Shown here piece by piece: positions 29,641 to 38,754 of a DNA stretch of 64,000 bases. The position numbers were made by a program, and so were the translations under genes. Origin of the DNA: Rhizobiaceae bacterium (GTDB taxonomy: Bacteria; Pseudomonadota; Alphaproteobacteria; Rhizobiales; Rhizobiaceae); NCBI GenBank assembly GCA_029212415.1, contig JARGOF010000013.1, positions 62,001 to 126,000 of the forward strand, given 5' to 3'. Every line of letters begins with the position of its first letter. Position 1 is the first letter of the stretch. The notes under the pieces were generated by a model. The model saw only the letters and a list, made by a program, of their open reading frames with translations. It was not told the origin of the DNA and did not search any database.

Positions 29641-30020
29641 CTAATTCCGAACATTGGTACCGGCAGCGTGCAGGGTCAGCCCCACAGATTCCAGCAATGT
29701 CGCCGACGGATTGATTGCCGAAATCTGCTTGCAGGCATCAAGGCCCCGGAAATTGGTGCAGAAGCACAGGACCGTGTCGCAGCCCTAATCCAGACAGGAA
29801 CGCACCAGATCCGCGATCCGCTCGGGCGACACGTCCGCCATGTCGCGGCTTCGATCCAGTTCGAGGCAGTGATTCACCTTTGTGGCCACCCCTTCGCCTG
29901 CGAAATTTTGCACAATCGCCTCATGCACATCTGTTCGAAATGGCTTTATCAGGCCTAAGCGGACAGCGTTTGCCTTGCGCAGGGCTTCAAGCGCCAGCAG
30001 CGTGGTGCAAGTTCCGCCCG
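29641..30020 (-). pseudogene. Remnant of Asp/Glu racemase-maleate isomerase family gene
   Basis: Minus strand reads CTTLLALEALRKANAVRLGLI...SPERIADLVRSCLD*GCDTVLCFCTNFRGLDACKQISAINPSATLLESVGLTLHAAGTNVRN*; in-frame TAG and missing N-terminus. Confidence 0.75.
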
Positions 30021-30021
30021 C

Positions 30022-30255
30022 TCTGTGGCCCGTGTTCTGGGTCCTTACCGACGCCATATCACCTACCAGCCCGGTCGCATGGAAAGTTCACTGAGCGAAC
30101 ATGAGGCCTTTGTCAAAGCCATCGTGGCGGGCAATGGCAATGCCGCCGCCGACCAGATGCGTACACACGTGAACGCCCTTGCAAACAGGCTGTCGGATTT
30201 CCTCTATTTTCTCAACCGCACCGGCCGCAGCCAGATCATCGCCTCAGGGCAGTGA
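30022..30255 (+). pseudogene. C-terminal (FCD domain) fragment of a GntR-family regulator, no DNA-binding domain
   Basis: VLGPYRRHITYQPGRMESSLSEHEAFVKAIVAGNGNAAADQMRTHVNALANRLSDFL. Confidence 0.7.
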
Positions 30256-30397
30256 GGCCGGTCAGAAGGCCGATTTGAAGGAAGCAAAGCGACACTCCCC
30301 CTGGAGCAGCTCTGGTATCTGTCGGTGAACGGTTACGCCCGCCTTTGCATCGTGTTCAAAATTGGTCATCATGGGATTTCGCAGGGAGGAGTTCACC

Positions 30398-30784
30398 ATG
30401 GGGATCAAGGCTTATCTGCTTTTCTTGTTCATTGTGCCGGGGGGTAGTGTCGCAAGCCTGGCACAGGATGCCGCGCCGCTGGTTGCAGCGGGTGCGAAGA
30501 TCGCGGCTGTTCACTGCGCGCGCTGCCATGTTGTTGACGAGGTCAATGTTTTTGGCGGCATTTCTTCCACGCCCTCCTTTCCGCTTCTGGTCAAGGCGCT
30601 TGTCGATTGGGAAGACCGGTTTCAGAGTTTTCACACCCGCCCGCCCCACCCGGCTGTGATCCGCTTCGAGGGTGAAGTGTCTGCGCCCGATAAACCTGTG
30701 TCCATTGTCCCGGTCGAGTTGAACTATTCCGACATTGAAGCCATTGTGGCCTACGCCCGTTCGCTCAAGAAAACAGAACAATAA
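30398..30784 (+). CDS. c-type cytochrome, small
   Basis: Signal peptide plus CARCH haem motif. Confidence 0.8.
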   Translation: MGIKAYLLFLFIVPGGSVASLAQDAAPLVAAGAKIAAVHCARCHVVDEVNVFGGISSTPSFPLLVKALVDWEDRFQSFHTRPPHPAVIRFEGEVSAPDKPVSIVPVELNYSDIEAIVAYARSLKKTEQ

Positions 30785-30798
30785 GATCAAGGGACCGC

Positions 30799-31503
30799 AT
30801 GCGTGATTTATGGCAGGGGATGATCGAGGCTTTCTGGCTGATTGCCTCCTTCAATGCCGATCTTTATGAAATTGTCCTGCGATCATTGCAGGTTACCGTT
30901 ACGGCGGTGATCATTGCCTCGGCTATCGCCCTGCCCCTTGGCGCCGCTTTGGCGGTCAACCGGTTTCGCTATCGCAGGGCCACCATTTCGCTGCTCAATG
31001 CATTGATGGGTCTGCCGCCTGTTGTCGTGGGCCTCTTCGTTTATATCCTGCTGTCACGATCCGGGCCGTTTGGCGTTCTTGGTCTGCTGTTCACCCCGAC
31101 CGCAATGATCATCGCCCAGATCATCATCATAACACCGCTGATCGCGTCCATCGCCCATCAGGCCATTCGTGACCTGTGGGCCACCTACCACGACCTGCTG
31201 ATCTCGTTGAACACGACAAAATGGCAGCGCATGCGCACGCTGATATGGGACGCGCGCCGCTCGCTGATCACCGCATCGCTGGCCGGATTTGGCCGGGCGA
31301 TCGGCGAGGTCGGCGCCATCATGATTGTCGGCGGCAATATCGATCACCTGACGCGGGTGCTGACAACGGCCATAGCGCTGGAAACCGGCAAGGGTGATTT
31401 CTCACTGGCCCTTGGCCTCGGCTTTATCCTGATCGCCCTTGCCATTGCGGTCAATATGGCCATTCACGCCATTTCGCGCACCGAGAGGGCCAGCACATGG
31501 TAG
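30799..31503 (+). CDS. tupB: Tungstate ABC transporter permease
   Basis: 234-aa permease; EVGAIMIVGGNI motif; gene order with TupC and TupA. Confidence 0.88.
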   Translation: MRDLWQGMIEAFWLIASFNADLYEIVLRSLQVTVTAVIIASAIALPLGAALAVNRFRYRRATISLLNALMGLPPVVVGLFVYILLSRSGPFGVLGLLFTPTAMIIAQIIIITPLIASIAHQAIRDLWATYHDLLISLNTTKWQRMRTLIWDARRSLITASLAGFGRAIGEVGAIMIVGGNIDHLTRVLTTAIALETGKGDFSLALGLGFILIALAIAVNMAIHAISRTERASTW

Positions 31504-32213
31504 CCTCCATTCTGCCGCTCACCTTGAAAGACGCGACCGTGCGCAAGGGTGGCAAGACCATCATCGGTCCGATGAGCGCAACCATCGACTCCACGGGTTT
31601 CACCATTTTCATGGGCCCCAACGGATCGGGCAAGACCACCTTGCTGCGGCTCATGCACGGTCTGGAACATCCGCGTGGCGGCAGCGTCACATGGCAATTG
31701 CCGGCCGCGCAGGCGCGGGCCAGACAGGCCTTTGTATTCCAGACGCCGGTGATGATGCGCCGCACGGTGGTGGAAAACATCGCCTATCCGCTTCGCGTGC
31801 GGGGCGAGGTGAAAAACCGGGCGCTGGCGCAGGCGGCTCAATGGGCGGACACCATCGGTCTTGGCGATGCACTGGAGCAAAATGCCGAGGTGCTTTCGGG
31901 CGGCGAGAAGCAGAAACTGGCCGTCGCCCGCGCGCTGATCGTCCAACCGGAGGTGCTGTTTCTCGACGAGCCAACGGCCAATCTGGATGGCAAGGCGACG
32001 CGGGAAATCGAAGGTCTATTGCTGGCGGCACAGGCTGACGGGGTGCGCATTCTCATGGCGACCCATCATCTTGGCCAGGCGCGCCGTCTTGCGAGTGACA
32101 TCATTTTTTTATATCAAGGACAGGTACACGAGCGTGCAACGGCGGAGGCATTTTTCAACACACCAAAAACGCCGGAATCCAAATTATTTTTATCAGGAGA
32201 CATCGTCGAATGA
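31497..32213 (+). CDS. tupC: Tungstate ABC transporter ATP-binding protein
   Basis: GPNGSGKTT, LSGGEKQKLAVARAL, LFLDEPTANLD. Confidence 0.87.
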   Translation: MVASILPLTLKDATVRKGGKTIIGPMSATIDSTGFTIFMGPNGSGKTTLLRLMHGLEHPRGGSVTWQLPAAQARARQAFVFQTPVMMRRTVVENIAYPLRVRGEVKNRALAQAAQWADTIGLGDALEQNAEVLSGGEKQKLAVARALIVQPEVLFLDEPTANLDGKATREIEGLLLAAQADGVRILMATHHLGQARRLASDIIFLYQGQVHERATAEAFFNTPKTPESKLFLSGDIVE

Positions 32214-33034
32214 GATATATTTCCTCCCTCATGGGGCTTGTTTTTTTAACGGCCTTCAGCACCGCCGCTCTGGCTGATGACATCAAGGTTGCGGTCACGA
32301 CATCATTCCACAACTCGGGTCTGTCTGACATTCTGTTGCCGGAAATCAAGAAGGATCTCGGCCTTGATGTGCACCTTCTCGTGGTGGGAACAGGCCAGGC
32401 GCTCAAACTCGGCCGCGCAGGCGATGTCGATGCCATTCTGGTTCATTCCAGAAATGCCGAAGACACATTTGTCGCCGAAGGCTTCGGCACCCACAGACGT
32501 GAAATCATGTACAATGATTTTGTCATCGTCGGCCCCGGCAGCGATCCGGCCGGCATTTCGACAGCCGGCAAAGCCAATGAGGCGCTGGCCAAAATTGCCG
32601 ACGCCGAGGTCATCTTTGTCAGCCGCGGCGATGACAGCGGAACCCATCGCAAGGAAACCGCACTGTGGCAAACCGCTGGCCAGAACCCCGAAAGCTTTAA
32701 TGTGAGCTGGTACCGCGAAGCAGGCGCGGGCATGGGCGCAACGCTGAACACAGCTGTCGGCATGGATGCCTATGTCATTTCCGATCGCGCCAGCTGGCTG
32801 AAATTCAAGAACAAGGGCGATTCGAAAATACTTTTTTCCGGCGACCCGGTTCTTTTCAACCAATACGCCTATCTGCCGATCAGCAAGGAAAAACACGCCC
32901 ACGTCAAGGACGAGCTTGCGCTGCAGCTGGAAGAATGGCTGGTGAGCAAAAAAGCCCAGGACATCATCGGATCCTATACCATCGGTGGTGAGACCCTGTT
33001 CACACCCAACGCCAATGCCAGTGGCGGCACTTAA
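32210..33034 (+). CDS. tupA: Tungstate ABC transporter substrate-binding protein
   Basis: Signal peptide; KVAVTTSFHNSGLSDILLPEIKKDLGLDVHLLVVGTGQALKLGRAGDVDAILVHSR (TTS...GL.D.L.P.F motif of TupA). Confidence 0.9.
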   Translation: MRYISSLMGLVFLTAFSTAALADDIKVAVTTSFHNSGLSDILLPEIKKDLGLDVHLLVVGTGQALKLGRAGDVDAILVHSRNAEDTFVAEGFGTHRREIMYNDFVIVGPGSDPAGISTAGKANEALAKIADAEVIFVSRGDDSGTHRKETALWQTAGQNPESFNVSWYREAGAGMGATLNTAVGMDAYVISDRASWLKFKNKGDSKILFSGDPVLFNQYAYLPISKEKHAHVKDELALQLEEWLVSKKAQDIIGSYTIGGETLFTPNANASGGT

Positions 33035-33045
33035 CAGATCAATAT

Positions 33046-33080
33046 CGCAGAGCGTTTTCTGCTAGAGGAAACGCTCTGCG
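33046..33080 (+). terminator. Strong hairpin downstream of tupA
   Basis: 12-bp perfect inverted repeat CGCAGAGCGTTT ... AAACGCTCTGCG, 11-nt loop. Confidence 0.6.
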
Positions 33081-33130
33081 GATCACCGCGACCCAAATTG
33101 ACCAGAGGCAATTCAAGCCAGGAACAGATC

Positions 33131-33430
33131 ATGGATGAACAGGGACACAAGCCAAACCGCAAGGAGCGGCGCACCGCCGAGGCCAGCGGCGGCATGACAG
33201 ATCGCCTGTTCCTCGAAATTGCCGATCGCTTTATTGATGTGGCCAATCGTGAGAACAGGACGGTGCAGGCAACCGACCTGCATATGGCCTTTCTTTATGC
33301 GGCAGCCCGCTACAATGCCCATGTGGCAAAGAATGTCGTCGCGGTTTCAGAGCATGAGCCCTATGTGGAAGAAATGACCAAAGCCTATCAGGAAATGCTG
33401 CGAAACCATCTGGCCGACCCACAGGTTTAA
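33131..33430 (+). CDS. DUF3144-like small protein
   Basis: LFLEIADRFIDVANRENRTVQATDLHMAFLYAAARYNAHVA. Confidence 0.7.
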   Translation: MDEQGHKPNRKERRTAEASGGMTDRLFLEIADRFIDVANRENRTVQATDLHMAFLYAAARYNAHVAKNVVAVSEHEPYVEEMTKAYQEMLRNHLADPQV

Positions 33431-33453
33431 ACCGCTTTTCGGGCCAAACAGGC

Positions 33454-34158
33454 CTACCCGTTGTCTTCCATCATCAAACGCCGTCGCAGTGATACCTTGC
33501 GCGCCGGTACAGGTTCGGCATCTTCCAGTTCCATTTCCGCAGGCCGGGCCGAATTGTCTGGCAGTTCGTTCAACACCGCGGCATCATCGCTGACTGGCAG
33601 CGGTGCTTCGCCATCTGTCAGGAGCGCCGTTTCATCTGGCTCCGCCAAAGCCTCTTCTCCGGCTTCAGGATCATCCACATCAACGCTCGCCACCGCTTTG
33701 TCTTCAGCCTCGCCTTCGGTAAATTCCTCGACGGCTTTCAGGTAACCACGACCGGCCTGCCAGGCTGATTTGAACGTCTTCATGATGAGATCGGGACTGC
33801 CAAAATCCTCACCGTAATCGACAAGTCCATCGACATTGGCGTAGACGGGATTGGAGCGCCAGAGCGCCGCCATGGCCTGTTTTTTCAAAAGCTTCGGCAC
33901 ACCTTCCTTGAGAAAGACCGAAAAATCCGAACGCTCGTCCAATGTCGTCAGATCAACGGCTTCTGCCGCTTGCCGGTTGGCGGCAAGTTGTGCCTCCAGA
34001 GCCGCAGCCTCGGCCGCCTGGCGTTCCACCTCCTGCGGGCTTGGTTGCGGCACGACCTCCTCGACCTCGACGGCCGGAACCGCATCGGCTTTTGCACTGG
34101 CGAGCTTCTGCCTCGACCAGCGGGATAAACGCCCTTGTGTTTTGTCTTCAGGTGGCAT
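33454..34158 (-). CDS. DUF3306 domain-containing protein (formate dehydrogenase locus)
   Basis: GRLSRWSRQKLASA N-terminus, FLKEGVPKLLKKQAMAALWRSNPVYANVDGLVDYGEDF. Confidence 0.85.
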   Translation of the reverse strand: MPPEDKTQGRLSRWSRQKLASAKADAVPAVEVEEVVPQPSPQEVERQAAEAAALEAQLAANRQAAEAVDLTTLDERSDFSVFLKEGVPKLLKKQAMAALWRSNPVYANVDGLVDYGEDFGSPDLIMKTFKSAWQAGRGYLKAVEEFTEGEAEDKAVASVDVDDPEAGEEALAEPDETALLTDGEAPLPVSDDAAVLNELPDNSARPAEMELEDAEPVPARKVSLRRRLMMEDNG

Positions 34159-34168
34159 TTTCTATCCG

Positions 34169-34726
34169 TCAATGCTTTGTGTGTGTCTTGAAGATCGGCG
34201 TCTTGCCGAATTTCTGCTCCTCGGTATTCAGTCGATCCCGACGTCTCTTGATGAATTCCACATCGACATGGTGCTCTTCCACGAAGGCCTGGACAAAGGC
34301 TGCGACAGCCTCGGGCATCGCGATTTTCTCGATAATGTCATCTCCGGCATCGTGGTAATCCTGCGCTTCATAGGAAGAGGCGGTCACGATCAACGGAACA
34401 TATGGAAACTCGGAAGTCGCATCTTCATTTTCCTGCAGCACCACATAGAGTTCAGGTTGATCGAGCATCAGGTTCAGCCGCAATGCTTCCGTTTCCTTGC
34501 GATGCAATGTCAGGGGCAGAGTCGCGGCATGATATTGTGTAAAATCATCACCCGACACGAGAATTTCCCAGGACGCATCCTGCGATCCGTTCAGGAAAAC
34601 CGCCGTCGGCTTCCAGACCCAATCGGCCCAGGGATGGGATGATTTGCGTTTCTCGACAACAATGCCAAGCGGGATACTGACTTCTCGGTCAACGATGGAA
34701 CTTACAATAATGCGCCACTCCTTCAT
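34169..34726 (-). CDS. DUF3305 domain-containing protein
   Basis: MKEWRIIVSSIVDREVSIPLGIVVEKRKSSHPWADWVWKPTAVF; start trimmed from ORF 34966. Confidence 0.82.
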   Translation of the reverse strand: MKEWRIIVSSIVDREVSIPLGIVVEKRKSSHPWADWVWKPTAVFLNGSQDASWEILVSGDDFTQYHAATLPLTLHRKETEALRLNLMLDQPELYVVLQENEDATSEFPYVPLIVTASSYEAQDYHDAGDDIIEKIAMPEAVAAFVQAFVEEHHVDVEFIKRRRDRLNTEEQKFGKTPIFKTHTKH

Positions 34727-34862
34727 GCACCCAAGACCACAGAGTGTGTACGATAGCACAGCGCGTGCCAAGGACGAATACGCTTTTGGAACACTTCTAA
34801 GGATGTATAGGACAACCGGGTTTGCATGGGCTATGGTTGGTGCAACCGGGGAGGAGACAAGC

Positions 34863-36908
34863 ATGATACCAGCGGGACACAAGTGCCTGATATGCGATTG
34901 CGAAAAATCCATGCCGCTCAATGCGTCGAAACTGACAAAGGCACTGGGACAGGATGTCGATGTCATTCATACCCACCTTTGCCGTTCCGGCATTGGCGCA
35001 TTTGAAAGAGCCCTTGCAGACGATGCCCCGCTGCTGGTTGCATGCACACAGGAAGCGCCACTGTTTCAGGAGATCGCCGATGAAAACGGTCGGTCGGAAC
35101 AGGTGTCTTTCGTCAATATAAGAGAAAACGCCGGCTGGTCTGCAAAAGCTGCGGACGTCAGCCCGAAGATCGCCGCGCTGCTTGCAACAGCGCAGTACAA
35201 TTCCAGGCCGGCGCGGCTGAAATCGATCCAGTCCGACGGCATGTGCCTGGTCTATGGGGCCGGGCAACAGGCGCTGGACGTGGCAAAAATCCTGTCATCC
35301 AGACTTTCGGTCACCCTGCTTCTTTCTGATGACGAGGATCTGCTGCCGCCGGCGATCGCGGATGTTCCAATCTATCGCGGCGAGATTGCCCAGGCCGAAG
35401 GATCCTTTGGCGCATTTTCGCTGACGGTCAATCAATATGCCCCCATCATGCCTTCATCACGTGGTGGGCTGAATTTCCTGATGGCACGCGACGGCGCGAA
35501 GTCCGATTGCAGTCTGATACTTGATATCTCGGGGGGTGCGCCGCTGTTTACAGGCCATAGGCACCGCGACGGCTACAAACACGTCGATCCCGGCGATCCG
35601 GCAGCGGTTTTGCGCGCCGCAATCGAACTCTCCGACATGGTTGGCGAATTCGAAAAACCCCTTTACGTCGACTACAATGCAACGACATGCGCCCATTCGC
35701 GCTCAAAACAATCAGGCTGCAACAAGTGCCTTGATGTTTGCCCGGCTGGCGCAATCAGCGACGCTGGCGACATCATATCGATCGACAGCGGCATATGCGG
35801 TGGATGCGGGGCTTGCCATGCCGCCTGCCCGACCGGTTCGATCTCCTATCAGTATCCTGAGCGGGCAGATATGATCGGCCATGCCCAGACGCTGCTCGGC
35901 GCCTATCATACGGCCGGTGGGAAACAACCGGCTCTGCTTATCCATGATGAGCCATTCGGCAGCGACCTGATTGCCGCCATGGCGCGCTATGGCAGAGGGC
36001 TGCCGGCCAATTGCCTGCCGATTGCCATGCATGCACCGACCACTTTGGGTCATGTCGAAATGGCGTCCATGTTTGCCGGTGGCGCGCAGCATATCGTTTT
36101 TCTCTGCGATCCGGCAAAGGACGGTGAGATGGGCGGACTGCGGGCAGAATGCCATCTGGCCGACACGATCCTGTCAGGTCTGGGGTTTGGCGACGACCTG
36201 CGCGTCAGTCTCCTGAGCGATGCTGATCCCGACAGGATCGAAGAGGCATTGTGGTCGCTTCCCCAGCATAGTCCGATTGCGGGTGAGGCCTTCAACCCTG
36301 TCGGCTCGAAGCGCGATGTGGCACGCATGGCCTTTTCCAAGCTGCACCAACACTCCCCCACACAGCCTGACGTGATTTCACTGCCTGCCCAGTCGCCCTA
36401 TGGCCGGGTGGAAATCGACCAGACGGCCTGCACCCTGTGCATGGCCTGCACGTCGGCCTGCCCATCGGCAGCCGTGGTCGACACGCCGGGCGAACCAAAG
36501 CTGCGTTTTGTTGAAAGTGCCTGCGTGCAATGCGGTCTGTGCGTCAATACCTGTCCGGAGAACGCGTTGAAACTCGTCTCGCAAATCGATTTCACGCCCA
36601 AGGCCATGCAACCCATTACGCTCTATGAGGAGGAACCCTTCAACTGCGTGGAATGCGGCACACCCTTTGCCACCCAATCGACCATCGACCGGATCAAGGG
36701 ACAATTGGCCGGCAAACACGCGATGTTTGCCGATGCGGAACGCTCACGCATCATGGAAATGTGTGACAGATGCCGGATCGAGTTTCAGGCAAACAGCATC
36801 AACGATCCCTTTTCCGCCGGAACACGCCCGCGACCCCGCACCACCGAGGATTACCTTGAAGCAGAAAGCAAGGGCCTGAGTGTCGATGACTTCCTGATGG
36901 ACGATTAA
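34863..36908 (+). CDS. 4Fe-4S ferredoxin-type protein of formate dehydrogenase loci
   Basis: Several CxxCxxCxxxC clusters (CNKCLDVCPAG, CGGCGACHAACPTG, CTLCMACTSACPSA, CVQCGLCVNTCPE); divergent from DUF3305. Confidence 0.85.
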   Translation: MIPAGHKCLICDCEKSMPLNASKLTKALGQDVDVIHTHLCRSGIGAFERALADDAPLLVACTQEAPLFQEIADENGRSEQVSFVNIRENAGWSAKAADVSPKIAALLATAQYNSRPARLKSIQSDGMCLVYGAGQQALDVAKILSSRLSVTLLLSDDEDLLPPAIADVPIYRGEIAQAEGSFGAFSLTVNQYAPIMPSSRGGLNFLMARDGAKSDCSLILDISGGAPLFTGHRHRDGYKHVDPGDPAAVLRAAIELSDMVGEFEKPLYVDYNATTCAHSRSKQSGCNKCLDVCPAGAISDAGDIISIDSGICGGCGACHAACPTGSISYQYPERADMIGHAQTLLGAYHTAGGKQPALLIHDEPFGSDLIAAMARYGRGLPANCLPIAMHAPTTLGHVEMASMFAGGAQHIVFLCDPAKDGEMGGLRAECHLADTILSGLGFGDDLRVSLLSDADPDRIEEALWSLPQHSPIAGEAFNPVGSKRDVARMAFSKLHQHSPTQPDVISLPAQSPYGRVEIDQTACTLCMACTSACPSAAVVDTPGEPKLRFVESACVQCGLCVNTCPENALKLVSQIDFTPKAMQPITLYEEEPFNCVECGTPFATQSTIDRIKGQLAGKHAMFADAERSRIMEMCDRCRIEFQANSINDPFSAGTRPRPRTTEDYLEAESKGLSVDDFLMDD

Positions 36909-36916
36909 AACAGACC

Positions 36917-37243
36917 CTAAAGCGGATGCTGCGCCTGGCACAGATCCGTCGCGCGGGCCTTGAATGATGCATATTGGGCGTCATTGATGATGCCCTCCTG
37001 CTTCATCTGCTCGACATCGCCTACACGTTTTTCAAGGCAATTGGCTAATGCGGGATTTGTCTCGGTCACAGGAGAGGGTTTGGCGGCAATCGGGATGGGG
37101 CCTGCATCGCCGGAAAGCAGCTTGCCGATATCATTTGCCCAATTGCTGTAGAGCAGAAATGCGATCAGTGCCGCGACCACCAGTGCCAGCAGCCTGGCAT
37201 AGGGCGTATCCCAAAAACTGCGTGACGTTTGTGCATGTGCCAT
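36917..37243 (-). CDS. Small membrane-anchored hypothetical protein
   Basis: 108 aa, single N-terminal TM, SHOCT-like tail (KQEGIINDAQYASFKAR). Confidence 0.6.
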   Translation of the reverse strand: MAHAQTSRSFWDTPYARLLALVVAALIAFLLYSNWANDIGKLLSGDAGPIPIAAKPSPVTETNPALANCLEKRVGDVEQMKQEGIINDAQYASFKARATDLCQAQHPL

Positions 37244-37264
37244 ATTTGTCTCCCCCGGTGTCTG

Positions 37265-38275
37265 TCAGCCCCGTTGAATGGGCAGGTTCGTCAAAAGATT
37301 TTGCGGTTTGAAAACCAGCTTTCTGTCGGTCGTCATTGCCACCCCCAGATAGACGGGTTTTCCCCTCACCTGTTCCATCATGTCTGCCGGATCCAGAAAC
37401 TCCATCCGATAGAGCGCGATGATACGATAAAGGTCGGCTTCGGCAACATCCTCGCCATTATACAGGCAATTGAGAATTTTTGTGGATTCCTGATCACATC
37501 CAACATGCCAGGACCAGCTTTCATCCCGGATGGATTTCACCGCCTGAATGCGTGTGCGTATTCCAAGGAAATGGCCTGCCCAGGCTTCCATGACGCGGCC
37601 CAGCGCATCGGATGCCGGTTGGGTGAAACGAAAATCCACAGCCATGTCGAACTGGTCGGAGCGTTTCCAGTAGGCCGACTTGTTCTCCTCGGTCATGACA
37701 TCAAGGGCGATTTCCCGCGCCGGGGTTCCAGCTTCCGCCAGCAATTGTCCCAGGCCGCCAAAGCCGCTCTGGCTGCGCATCTCGACGATTTCCTGGTCCG
37801 CCAGCATCAGTTGGTCATCGCCCGTTGTCACGGCCTGTTCGCGAAAGAACAGTTCAGCGGCCCGCAACTGCATGACATCATCGGTGTCAGCCAGAATATT
37901 GCACAGGATGAGATGCACCATCTGGTCGATGAAAACCGGAGGGATGGAAATCGTATCGCCGGCAAAAAGGGCCGCATAGGCCGATTCCACCGTTCCATGG
38001 CGGGCGAGATGGTCACGAAATGCCAGCACAACGCGGTAATTGTCCGCCGTGTCATGATCGGCAATCGCGTTCAATTCATCATTTGAGACAGCTGCAAAGG
38101 GATCAGCCATCAGCTTTTCAAACAATGCATGTTCAGCGGCGCAGGATTCTTCCACCGGGTGAATTTCCGGCCGCGTCAGATAGGCCCGCAGATAATCCGC
38201 TGTCACCTTGAGCCAACCATTCGCGTCACGCTCGACCAGATGCATACCCGCAGATTTCCAAAATTCCATAGTCAT
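37265..38275 (-). CDS. DUF6352-like protein
   Basis: 336 aa; in the FDH accessory cluster; MEFWKSAGMHLVERDANGWLKVTADYLRAYLTRPEIHPVEESC. Confidence 0.7.
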   Translation of the reverse strand: MTMEFWKSAGMHLVERDANGWLKVTADYLRAYLTRPEIHPVEESCAAEHALFEKLMADPFAAVSNDELNAIADHDTADNYRVVLAFRDHLARHGTVESAYAALFAGDTISIPPVFIDQMVHLILCNILADTDDVMQLRAAELFFREQAVTTGDDQLMLADQEIVEMRSQSGFGGLGQLLAEAGTPAREIALDVMTEENKSAYWKRSDQFDMAVDFRFTQPASDALGRVMEAWAGHFLGIRTRIQAVKSIRDESWSWHVGCDQESTKILNCLYNGEDVAEADLYRIIALYRMEFLDPADMMEQVRGKPVYLGVAMTTDRKLVFKPQNLLTNLPIQRG

Positions 38276-38754
38276 TCCTCTACCACGTCCCAGACACGGG
38301 CGTGGCGTGTTTCGCCCGGCACATCGACGATGCGAAACTCTTCTTTTATGGCAGCATTGTCATCGAAAATGCGGCGCAGGGTAAAAACGCTGTTGATCGG
38401 TACCTCGGCACACAGGTCCAGCACGAAGGCAATTTCCTGTTGCGCGGCGGCCCCGGCGGCATCAGGCGATGGCGCACCATAATGATCGATAAAGTGCCGC
38501 ACCAGCCGGGCCGTGATCTCGTCCCTTTCTTCCGGGCTTATTTCGGCAACCGAGACGAAGGTTGAAAAGCCGAAACTGGCCAGCGACAGGAAGCCGTTGC
38601 TGAATGCCTGTTTTTCCTTGCCTGCCAGTTCATCTTCCACCGCGTTGGCAAAGCGAAAGCCACCGGGAATGGCCCATTCATCGGGACCGGCGGCCGTTTC
38701 GAAAACCTGGCTGTCGGACGGATCAAAACGGATGGTCTTCAGAAATTTCATCAT
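38272..38754 (-). CDS. DUF6505-like protein
   Basis: KFLKTIRFDPSDSQVFETAAGPDEWAIPGGFRF; overlaps neighbouring genes. Confidence 0.68.
   Translation of the reverse strand: MMKFLKTIRFDPSDSQVFETAAGPDEWAIPGGFRFANAVEDELAGKEKQAFSNGFLSLASFGFSTFVSVAEISPEERDEITARLVRHFIDHYGAPSPDAAGAAAQQEIAFVLDLCAEVPINSVFTLRRIFDDNAAIKEEFRIVDVPGETRHARVWDVVEE

Noticed and set aside
29500-30300. Mobile element insertion in the decay zone
   Set aside because: No transposase/integrase coding sequence, terminal repeats or target duplication seen; deletion is a simpler explanation.
30799-33034. Phosphate or molybdate ABC transporter
   Set aside because: Binding-protein motif (TTSFHNSGLSDILLPEIKKDLG...LVVGTGQALKLGRAGDVDAILVHS) and gene order fit TupABC better; PstS/ModA features not seen.
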